Both the position numbers and the translations under genes were made by a program. Source: Baylisascaris procyonis (taxonomy: Eukaryota > Nematoda > Chromadorea > Rhabditida > Ascarididae). Taken from it: a DNA stretch of 64,000 nucleotides. The number at the start of each line of letters is the position of its first letter. Position 1 is the first letter of the stretch. The DNA is taken from the NCBI GenBank assembly GCA_037389465.1, contig JAZARR010000152.1:1678001-1742000 (forward strand), written 5' to 3'. The notes under the pieces were generated by a model. The model was not told the DNA's origin. It searched no databases and was given only the letters and a program-made list of their open reading frames with translations. Positions 25,801 to 37,800 of this stretch are shown here, one piece after another.

Positions 25801-28800
25801 TGCTATAATTGTTGGTCAACTCTCTATAATCGTAGCTCATTGTCGTCGAAAATTTTTAGCCGATGATTTTCACTGATGTCGTTTTTGAATAAAAGAAGGT
25901 AAAATTCGCTATCATAAAATTGAAATAGGGAATATAGGAATTTTTTTTTTCGCCATCTGCGGCTTCCTTTTAGATTAATTTTTCTCTTAAATATATGAAG
26001 CTGTTCAAAGAATTATCTTATATAGATTTTTCTTGTGTGACATATGGTTTTAGCTTTTACCAAATTATGAGTAATTAAGGGGAATCGATATAGAGTGGCG
26101 CTATACTTGAGGTGATTTTAATTTTAGGGAGCACATATAGATCGAAATCATGGCGAATGTTCGGAATATATCAAAAGAATTTGTTCACTCATGGAATTTA
26201 TATTGGCATGCGACGTTAAAATCATCGGCTTTCGTAAGTTTCTTTATAATTTTGAATTTATAAATCAAAAAAAAAGATTTTTTTTGGTGTGCTGATATTG
26301 CCGCCATCTTGCTCCATATTTTTGCTCCTCATCGTCTTTTTCTATTTTTTTTTTTTTCTTAAGTTAGCAATAGGGGAGTATGTTATTTATTACAATATTT
26401 AGCGGCCAATATTATTGTTGTTGAATTTGTTCTCATTCATATTTAACTCATTTCTGTACATTTTCATCTTTTAAAACCCATGTTGCGCCCCACTGTGTTC
26501 ACTAACTTTTATCTTTCTTTTTGCTTTATTAGTATTAGCAAGCTTTTCTAGCAAGTTAATAGCAACTTCTCTCTCATCAAATTCTACTAGTTATTTTTCT
26601 ATTTTGCAGAAGTTTTCTGTCTACTATTGCTGTGGTGGACTTAAATCCCATTGAACAGGGCTTCGACTTATTAAAGTTTGAGAAAATTGCGGAAATATTG
26701 GTATTCGAACGAAATTCATGTTTTGAAATTTGTTGTGAGGATTAATGCCGTTTAAAGAGCGGCAGACTTTTGAAGATTATAAAAATTTTTTTTAAAGGGG
26801 AGGTCACAAGATGGGAAACATTATTAAGCTCTTTGAACTTTGAACTTTATTCGCCAAGTTTTTTTTAAATGCTCAATAATTGTAGAATTTACAAATATGA
26901 AAATTCGATGCAGTAAGAGTAGAAAAATATATAAGAATAATAAAATCGCTGATGATAAACAATTGGTACGATATATATAACTGGGACTGATTATCTCTGA
27001 AGGAAGTATAGGGAAACAGTTACCCAAGAAGGTGTATGGGAAAAAGGTTTAGAAAGACTAAAGCTTGAAAGTATAGAAGTAACACCGCATTTTACCTTTA
27101 TTTAGAGGATAGCTCAAGGTTTTTTCCCGATCCAGCTTTCCGAACAATTTTCACCAATGCTTTATCGAATTTTATACATAATCTAGTGGATTTGAATCGC
27201 AATTATATGGCAGCTTCTATTGTAACCTGATGAACTATCATCATATCATATGGGATGTGTGGGATAATCGAACATTTCCGTAATGAATAATATAAAAATA
27301 TATTAGAAGATGGTTGTCATTGACGCCCACCTGGGTAGAAATCATTGTCATTTTCTACTTTTAAATAGATTTCAATTGCATGAGAGGGATATTTAATTTT
27401 TTTGCAAGTCAAATGACGCTGCAAATAAGGGGTAGAGAGAAAGATACAACTCACTCTTATATTGAGTGCATAGCTTCATTCGTCTGGTGACTTCGATTTT
27501 TAGCTTAAAAATAATCGTCGATGAAGTTTTTATCAGTTATGCCGTTAATATTTAACAACAATATATGCAATATATTTATAAGAATATTTTTAGGTAATTT
27601 TCCACCAATTCTATGGAATATTCCCGTTCCAATCTCACAACGGATCATTCGACATTTCGAAGAAGCATTCTCACGTTGTATTGCCCATCTTCCTATTTGT
27701 CATCTCGAAAGTATTTCCTCACAAGTGTTAAGCACAGCAACACTTTTGAACGTTGCAACATCATTGTCGTCTCGAATTTCCTCTCTGGATCTCATTGTTA
27801 GCGATGAAACACAAATGGTGAGTCACATATTTAAGGATTTCCGATGACGTCATCAGCAAAATTATATTGGGAACGATGGATATTTACGGGTAATTTTTTT
27901 TTTAAATTCACCGATTTGGTTGGTAAGTAAGTGGGAAAGATCAGGTGACTAGATTCCGGTCAATAACTGAAGCGATCGTTCCACGAACACATGCCGCAAT
28001 TTTGTAACTTATTGATGGTCATATTACTTTTTTCGTTTTTGTCAGAGCTGGTCTATAGACATTTTGATTAGCCAATGAGTGACCAAGATGGTGGACATGT
28101 CGTTATGGGTTCCAAGAATCTATGTGGTCACTTTGTTACGATTTCGATGTATTCAATGAACTCATCCTGCTGGGTTTATTTCCGTTGCTCTTTCTGTGCT
28201 ATGCTCATCTGGAATGACGCGAATATGAAGGAATAGGTAAGAGGCGGAATAAAGATCGGGAAGAAGTTTTGCCTGGGCAAATATGAGAGTGAATGAAGAT
28301 AGAGCGGGCAACCTTTATTAGAAATCTTCATTATTAAAAGCAGTGTTTATCTATATCAGGGGTCTAGCTAGATGAAGAGACATCAGGTACTTCTTCTTGT
28401 TCCCGTTTTCTTAGAATTTTAAGGCATTATGCAAACAAAAAAAGATTACAAATGGTCGTGAGAAGAAAGGGAGAAAATTTAGTGAATGCGACTTGAGTCT
28501 ACTTCATCTCCCTTTCATGGCCTTCAACCCCTCTTCACCTACCGCTTCCCATCTCTCTCCTTTCCAGAATAGTTAGTCCCTTTCTCTACATTCTCGGAGA
28601 ATCTCTTTTTTTCATGAAGTGATTATTGGAAAACGTCGTCATTTTGCATACTTTTCACTTTAATAATGGCAAAAATTAAATTCCAGTCTTTATGGCTAAT
28701 TTGGCCAATATAATGGCCAGCTTATATAATTAAATTAGATAGTAGTATCATAAGTTTTCTGGCATCATTTTTTGTAATGTTTTAATTCAACGTTCTTAAT

Positions 28801-31800
28801 ACATCACATTATAGTCATCTAAATAATCAAGTATACTAATCAATGACTATAGCATTGAATGATCGAATCGATTTATCACAAAGTTTATAGGTTTTTTTTG
28901 CGTTTATGTCGATACATTTTTGCTGTATGATGAAAAATGTGATCTACATACTATTGGAAAATATGGAAATGTCTGATTTGATTGGCACACCGAAGAGAGT
29001 TTCCTTTATGTAGATATAATAGTTGGCAATTAAACACCATTATAAATGAGAAATGAGGAATAGCACGAGTATTGAGGTGATACCATTTTGGTGTTATTAT
29101 AATTCAATAAAACTTATGCTTTAAGAATGCTTACGAAGGAAAAGTCGAGAGGATGGCAACTGCAGGGAGGGGAAGTAGGAGATGGAGTTAGAAACCGCCG
29201 ATATCGGCTTTTTTCGATCATTGTCTCTAGTTTTCTATTCTTAAACATTTTATGCGAATTTCCGTACTGAAATATTTGAGTAATTTCAGGAAGAATTAGC
29301 TTTTATAAGTCGTTTGGAGAATATTGACGATTTAACGCTGAAAATGCGCTCATCTTGTCCGGTGTTCGGCTGTAATCATAGGAGGCGATCGGAGATGATG
29401 TCAATTGAAGACGATGACGATGAAAATGATTTATGGCCGAAAACGCTACGTTTCGTATCGCTACAAAAAATTCGTCGTTTCCGTATCGTCATATTTGATT
29501 AGTTCGTTTTTCGATTTAATGCACGCCTCGAATTTCATTCTCTAATTTTTTAGGAACATCACCAATCAGTATTTTCAGTCAAAAATTTTTAGGATTCTAT
29601 ATGTTTGAGCAACATTTATAGCTGACTAGTTGGCAATATGTTTCATTGAGATATTGCTGGGAAAAGCTTTATTTCAATGGCTCGAAAATAAACAACTGCA
29701 GCAATTCGTTAATATAATGCGAAACTCTATACGTAAAGGCGATAGGTCTGCAATGTTCATATGAAAAGAGTATAGTTGCATCTTACAATTGGCCTCCATA
29801 TTTATATTTAATAAGTTGGCCAATGGATTTACTGGAGGCCAAGCTTAACCAAATTTTTGCACAGTGAATCGAAAAAGATTTGATTCTATTGTGCAAAAAA
29901 AAAATCAGACAAAAGGGATTTGCATGATCAAACATTTGTTGGTTCTATCAGTATCCTTTCTTTGACACGTCATCAATAAGTTTTTCCGGAAAAGAAACCT
30001 AAAGATTTGATATTATCGCATAAAATATTTCTGCAAGATGTATTGTATAGATAGGTAATTATACATAAATAAACCTTGATGTAATAAGTAAGCAAGTGAT
30101 ATGTAAGTTATATGTATGTTATGTAAATAATTGCAGAAGTTTTAAGGAAAGTAAAAATGGAAAGTAATGGATAGTTATGCAAATGACTTGAAAATGCTTG
30201 CTGGATGGTAACCAAGGAGGAGGCCATTTCATATGGGTTTTCGATCTGCGTTTTATCATCTATATTGAATGAATATGTGAAGTTTTGATTTGTTTTCTTA
30301 AAAGGTAATCGGCAGAAAAGAAAAACTGCAGGTGGCTTCATCGATAGGCCTGAAACACTGAAATTTGAAATGGATTTAAAAGTTATTTGATTTACATATT
30401 AAATGGGGTTTTGAGGCTGATCAAATAAAATTAAGTTGTAATTTTTATTAAATGTTATGATTTTGATCAAAAATTTTTAATCGAATTAATCAATTACCAT
30501 AAAAATAATATGTTTGAATTTGGAATATCATCTTTCTGTGATATAAAGAGAGGAATTTATAGTGATGAGAATGAGTTGCATCGATGTTCATATTTGCGAG
30601 ATGAGTTTTCGATGAGGATCGCACGAAGTAGCGGAAATAAAGAATGCTCGATGCTCTCATTAGTGCCATCTCTTGCTTCGCTTTCATTGCCTTGTGCACC
30701 TCCAAAGGTGAGCTTTCGTTATTCAATCCTTTTCACATAATTGTGTGTCTTATTGATGGGGTATGATGCTATATAATAGACCGGAAGTGTTCAAATTAAA
30801 TAATAGTGCATTTCTGTTAGTTACTGGGAGGTCTTTTTTAAATGAATTGTTGAATATTGATTTAATAAGAGTATACTAAATGAGGGCATTCATTTCATAA
30901 TGGAAATTTAGATGTCAGTTATTCTTTATTTCATTGTCGCTTTCAAATTTTTTTTATTCATTAATGTGTCGATGGAGGATATGGGATCTTTGTTAATAAT
31001 TTGGCAAAATCTTTTTCGATGCTTTTCGACGATAGTGAATATTGTGATACTTGCAGATACATGTTTGCTAGTTCTTGTAATGTTTTTAAAGCTTATGGTA
31101 CCTACTGTTTGAAAAAAAGTTCGAATTTCTAAACTCTTTTATTATTATTGTAATTCGGCTTGCCGAATTGTTCTCTTATCACTTCTCTATGACCCGTAAA
31201 AAATATTTTTGTGCATTACAGTTGAATTCTCTATTTAAAAAAGCTGAAATGCACATTGCTCTAATTCAAACTTTTTTTGCCAGTAAATACAATGTAACCT
31301 GTTATATCCATTTCCTTTGAATAATCTTATGGCTTCGCGTTAAAAGCTTTATGATAGAGATTCTGTGCTATCTAAGGTATTGGTTGTTATGAGGCGAGAA
31401 CGTCGAAATATCTGCTAATAGGGATAATTCTATCGAGGATATGAAAAAGTATTCTTTTTTTCTATCGTATCTTCAAGTATAGCCCCAGGGACTATAAAAT
31501 TCTCGCTGAAAATGCGACTTCATCTCTGGACTTTGCGCATATATTGCTTTTGTTGAAGTTGATGCGAAGAGCGTGTGATTGCGATTCGAAATTGCGGCAG
31601 TTAATAATTGGCACATGGTGCGGTGATCTATATACTGGGATGCGACCGGCGAAGACGACGATCGTAGACGATGTGTTGGCGATGTTTTTTAATATTCGAC
31701 ATTGGAAGAAATTCGATCCAAAGAAAATCTACCTCGAGGAGATCAAAGTCTGTTTTTTTTTTAGCATTATCACTAAAGAATCAATAAAGAGGATTTATGA

Positions 31801-34800
31801 GGAAGAGAGATAATAATGGCAGCAATTTCTTGTTTTTGTTTTTGTCAGGGTGTTCCAGAAAGTGCAATAAGCATATATCATGGTGGGAAAGTTTCCGTTG
31901 TGATATATTCAAATTGTAGTCGAGTTTAAGCCTATCGTTTATCTCCCTACTTCACGGTTGAGACTCATTACTATCTAACATCGGACGATTGAGTTGGCAG
32001 ATGGAAACTGCAGCGATCGTACGGTTCATGTTTTCCAGCATGCCTGGATGCATAATGATGTCGAAAATATTCCATTGGTAGCCGATAATTGGCATATAGT
32101 CTAGTCCTTATAGGGCGCCTAAGATTCCAGGCTGGATTCAGTTTGATCCGTTGCTTGATCCGCTACCTTCAAGTTCAAATATTGCTGCTCATAACTCAAC
32201 TAGAAAACGCGTTAGGCGCTTATGAGCAATTCGGTCTATTATTTTTGCATGAACGAAGTAGTTTTCCAGAAGGCATTGTGTCCTTTTATATAAGTGAATT
32301 CCCCATTATTTTTATGTTATTATAAGTTTTGAGAGAGTAATATACGCCTGCCTTTTCATCGAATTTCATCTCTCAAAGATTCTTTTCTATTTCCCAGTTT
32401 GTCGTTTATTATTGAGTAAAAAAATTTCCTTATTGTTATCATATCTCGTTCGTAAAATTTTTCGCAGTCGTAACATTTTATTCGTTGAAAGGATTTTGTA
32501 GTTTATTTTCAGCTAATAATGGATTGTATACGATTTCCAAATCGTGTATTCGCTATTGCAGATCTCAAAATTCTTCTCGAAATGGTAAGGATATTTTCCT
32601 AGTCTCTGCTATGCTTATTTTCTTTTGGTATGCTATTATATTCTTTGAGGAAACGAGTATGATATATTTTAGATGTTTATTGGTATTTTTTAGATCAGGT
32701 TTCTAGTGCTCCTATCCTATGTGAATATAAGCAATTTGTTCATAGCCACTCTATCAAATTAGAGACCTTCGGTAAGAAAGAAATTGTTGGGATGTTTCAG
32801 GATGTTATTGTGACCAATCTTATTCGCTCTTATTGACTATAAAATTTCCTGGTTGCTTATTCCTATAAAGTCTGTCATTGACGTCGCCCTGTAAAACAGC
32901 TCATATTTAGAAATCAATAAAGAACCTCCTAAAAATAGGTCTCTGTGGACCATAGGGATCTCTTTTGATATCCTCGGCAGTCTTCTTTTTTCTTTCTTCA
33001 AACAACGACACATTAATTTTAATATCTTTTAGCTCTTCATATGAAGTTTGATTGTTTTTTTATTTTGGAGTGAGGTTTTTTTTTTTTTAAATTTTTTTTT
33101 TACTTTTTGCAATGAGGTACAAAAAGTCGATGGAATCGTTCTTGAATAAAATTGCTGCATTTTGAGATATATGAAACGTGTCATCGCCTGAGGCGACTCG
33201 ATATTGTACTAAGCCTGCCGCCGTTTATTGCACCTTTGGCATCACCGACTCAACGAAGGATGTGCCGTTCATCAATCACGCATTTCACTTTGCGCATTCC
33301 TTCGATGGATGGAGGATCTCTCAATTTTGCGGTTGTTTCCTTGTCATTCTTTATTTTTATTTACCTCAGAAACTTCGATTAGGTAGAAGGTGAAGTGATC
33401 TTCAATATATTCAAAGTTTCGTTTTATTTTCCGCTTCCTTAGCTCTGGATGAATTTGGCTAACGGTGATAATGCCAGTGCAATCAGGAATGGGCTAATAA
33501 GTTGGAGATATTGCATTGCTGCTTAGAGATGCAAATTATCCCATTTCATGTTGTCGTTTTGCTTCTTTTGCTACCAACCAGTCGTGTGGCACCACCCAAA
33601 TTGGTATTTATCTGCCAACCCGAATCGTTCCGCCAAGAATCCAAAAATGTGGATTTTGGCGATTTCGACGCGGCCCCATATCTCAGCGTCTCAAAACCTG
33701 GAAAAAAAATTTTTCTTAAAATTTTCTCAGCTGTTTTCTACGGTGGTATGGAAGCCTTATAGGTGTTCATCTGCTTGATGGTGAGACTACATAGATGGAA
33801 TAATGAGATATGAAAAATGTTGGTCTTTTAGGTGTTCTGCTAAATGCTTACCTTTCCTGACTTCCTTTTCCCTGGAACGAGGATCTATGCTAGGTCTTCT
33901 ATCTGCCAAAGAGGTTATACAAGCTGTTTCACCGTTTACGGTAACAATGTTGTATATTTCAACAAAGCACACCTATCCTTAAGCAGTTTGTTTTATTAAG
34001 TGCGCATATATCGTTGCAGGCAGCGGTAAGCACATGTTTGAAGGTATTGCCGGATACGGTAGAGTCGATAGGGATATCATTGCGAACGGAAAGTGTCGAC
34101 TGCGTTACAAGCTTTCTAACAATCATATCTTCTCTCGAGGATATTTCCGGCTTCTCGTACCTTAACGCTGTTCATTTCCAGGTGAGAACCACATCTATTG
34201 ATTCATTCAATGGTTATTCATCTACATATTTATTACTATCGATAGGCGGCAGCAAATTTGAGCGCAGAAAAATGAAGAAGAAGGAGGGCGGAACGTTATT
34301 GCAATCTCTCTTTGTCTAGAGTAATACGAAGAAAATCCCTAGAAATGGACAGAATATAATTTTGTGACTTCATGATCTCCATTAATCGTAATTTCTTGGC
34401 CAATTGTTCGTATCGGTTCGTTAGTATTGTGATGATATATCATACAACGTGAACATTGACCTCTTCAGATAGGACATGAAAAGGAGATAGATGCTTGAAG
34501 TTTTATCCACCTTACCAGCTTTGTATCATTTATGCAACATTTATAGAAAAAGCTTTTTTCAATGTTGAGCGTATATATAGTCTGCAGACGGAACTCGAAC
34601 TCGCGATATTCCGTTTTCCGTGCAGATTTCTTGTTTTCATTGTTTCACGGAAAGTAGGAGGTCAGGAGTTGGGACTCGATCGACGGATGAGGTTTACACC
34701 ATTGGCAAAACAATGGTTGCCACTGAAGCCTTAGCCAGGTAAAGGTTAACTCTACTGGAGATGGGTAAATGAGATGGATAAATAAATTTAAGGTTGATGG

Positions 34801-37800
34801 ATTGCCATGCTTCGAATTGTTGCTAATGCAAGTTTCACACTCGCTGGAGACGATGAGCGAGGTGTCTATCTTATCGAATCCTCTATGTCGGCACAAAAAC
34901 GAATTGCTATCGAATCTGACGACATTTGTTGGCAGAATGAAGAATCTAAGCAGGCTTCGTATTAATGAAGAATCTGCTCGGTTACTTTTTGATGGTAAGT
35001 GAGGTTTTTTTAACCTGAAAGCGCTTGCCTTAGTGGTTACTCTTGAGGAGTGTGTTAGCATTTTAGGTTAAGTATGGTAATTTTAATACCAATACGAGCA
35101 GTTCTCTTGCTATTGTAATATCTACGCGCTAACTGGAGGCTTACTTTCAAATAGAAATAAGGTTTGCACCATTAAAAGCAAAACTTTCAAAGATTGCGCC
35201 AAACAAACAATTAATATAAACGTTTACAGGTAAAGCGGTTGTCAGAAGCGATTTACGCCAATTATGCACAGAAATTGGCTATAAAGGTATAATAGCGGTT
35301 GGTGCAGAACCAAATCTTGATGACGGTTGGCACAGCAGCGTAAGCAGCATCCTACCTGAGACATTGGTGAGTCGTTTTGCAAACCATTATTTTCGGTCTT
35401 AAATGGCTAATGATTGGCTGTGTAAATTATCGTATGGAATGAAACTCAGCTAGGATAGTATGCATGAATTCTATCATTGCTTTGCAATATTGCTGCCTTC
35501 TTGCTATTGGGGTGTTGTTGTGATGCCAATTTAGAGTGCCAATTAGAGTGAAATTGGCACTTACTCTGATTGGTGAGATTGCATAAGTATTTTGATCGAG
35601 TAGATTAATAATGTAGACCATTCCCTTACATCCTCCAATCCTCTGTAAGCTTCCATATACCGTATTTCCAAGTCTAGTTGGCTTTGTATGTGGAAAATAT
35701 GCGATTTAAACGAATCTGAAATTGAAAAAATTGTGATTTTGCTTTTTTATTTGCTAAATTTCTAAAAGAAATATAGATTATTACATGAATTTTACGATCA
35801 CAAAACGACATATGGAGGACTTAAGTCTACTCTGTGAGCAGTCTTATTGCTAGGAGGGTGGGGAGGTACTGCATGGGGACCGAGATGTTTCGTTTTCTAG
35901 TAGGGTAGTAGTTTTATTGTTGTGATACATTTATTGGTCACTATGTGTAGATTGAAGATTAAAACCAATCAGCAAATCCTTTTTTCTATTTTCTCTTCAT
36001 AAGGGGAGGTAAATGCTTGCGATGAAATAAAAAAAGACGACATCAGCGATTATATTGCAGCAATGTGGCATGTCATATATTTGTGTAGTAAATGTTTAAA
36101 TATCAAATTTAAGTTTTTTTTTAGGACAGAGATCGCCTACTGCATTTGTTCTCTGTATATATGGAAATGACTGAGCTGCATCCCGATATTCCATGGAAGG
36201 CAAGCTATTTGCAATGGTGTTTGAAGTGACAAGAGCACTATCGATGCTCTGGGATAGGGAAGCGTTTATAACGAACTCGTTTAGCAATATTTTTATCGCA
36301 CTTTTAGATTTTAAATAGGTTGCTTGGAATGTTTTTGGCTGTATATTCTGATTATGACTAACCGCTATCTTTGACGTATATACCGGCAAGTGAAGAATAG
36401 GCGTATAGAAACAATGTGAGACAAACGATATAGAAAGACACCTCGGTTATTGGAATAGAAATAGTGTTTGGTGCAATATGAGAAATTAAGGGGGATTAAA
36501 AGTGATGGGAGACATGTTTCTGGAAGTGTTTCATCTGATAAGTTCAAGTAAATCGGTCAGCCAAAAATTTTTGGGACATTCCTATCAAGCTTTAGTGTAA
36601 ATAATATTCACTAGTGATGTCTTGTGAAGATAGTGGTTTTAATGATGCGAAATTTTGTTATGAGAGCCGACACGAATATCTTCCCTAAATTGTATCGTTT
36701 TTTTATAGATCCCGAACGTTGCCGATTATTCATTGACTGAGGAAACGATCAGAAATTTTCCTCGCCAGAGTATTAATAAGTCGAATATTGGTAAGTACAC
36801 GAGTTTAATCCCATTTGTCGACGTTGCACCCTTAGTAATTGCTTGCAGCTGCTCACCGTTGGCGATATTTGATTCGTATTCGTGCTTGATATTTCATTTA
36901 GTGGCCTTGTTAATTGCTTATCGTCAAAATTATGCACTCACTGGTTCGCCCTCATAAGGAAATACGCTCACAATGTTTCATTCACAAACTAAAAAAGCGA
37001 CCACTTATGTAAAATTTTTATAAATTTTAGGTTTTTCTGGCTTTACACTAGAGGGGCGACGTGACCGGTTGAATCCATTGAAAAACGTTTGATCCACTGA
37101 CAAGAATGACTGTTAATAGATAGGTGGTGGGTGGTCCATTAAATACAAAATGGTACTTTGAGAATGAACTTCAGAAAAACTAATTCCTACTTTTTTTATT
37201 CATCCATTCTTTGAATCCTTCAGTGGATAGTCGGTTATTCAAAAGAGAATACGAGATTGGTTTTCAGAACGTTCAAGATTTCCGCTGTCCCACTTTTGTC
37301 TTGCCTGCAATTCTCTCTGCCTATGCACATCTGCGTATTTTCAGATGAGTCTTCTAGCGATAAAGAAGATTCGAGCGAGGATACTGTCGATTTCCTAGTT
37401 GAAGATGTGCAGTACGATAGTGAAATGGACGAGCTGGAAGAGGCCGAACTTCAACTTGCGAATGATGTTTGTTTTTTAGTTCATTTTTCATTCAGTGTGT
37501 GCCATTTCAGGAGTGAATTTCAAATTAACGTAAGCGGTGACCATGAAACAGAGAATCAGCGAACACTATGGTAGATGGGTGAAAGCTGGGCACAGAAACT
37601 CTAAAATCAGGACTTGAAGGAGGCTTTCTTGGATCCCTTTTGTCCATCCTCTCCCCATACCCAGTTGCTTCGAGAACGCTTGGCGTCTCCCAGCTGTTAC
37701 CGTTACAGGGACTCATGGGATAATTTCGCTCATATTGGGAACCATTTTCGTTGGATGGCTTACTCAGAGCCATCATAATGCCCACGGAAATCTTCACTAT

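Noticed and set aside
29789..29844. TTGGCCTCCA / TGGAGGCCAA inverted repeat
   Set aside because: Only 10 bp pair, with more than 30 bases between the arms that do not extend the stem, so it is weaker than the hairpins reported.
32089..32325. 78-codon open frame with a Leu-rich stretch
   Set aside because: It starts inside intron-like sequence, lacks a matching acceptor and does not fit the phase of the exon ending at 32077.
33502..33778. Three overlapping forward frames, one reading 'APPKLVFICQPESFRQESKN'
   Set aside because: It could be one of the missing exons of the F-box/LRR gene, but no frame matches the LRR pattern and no phase-compatible splice sites were found, so it was not annotated.
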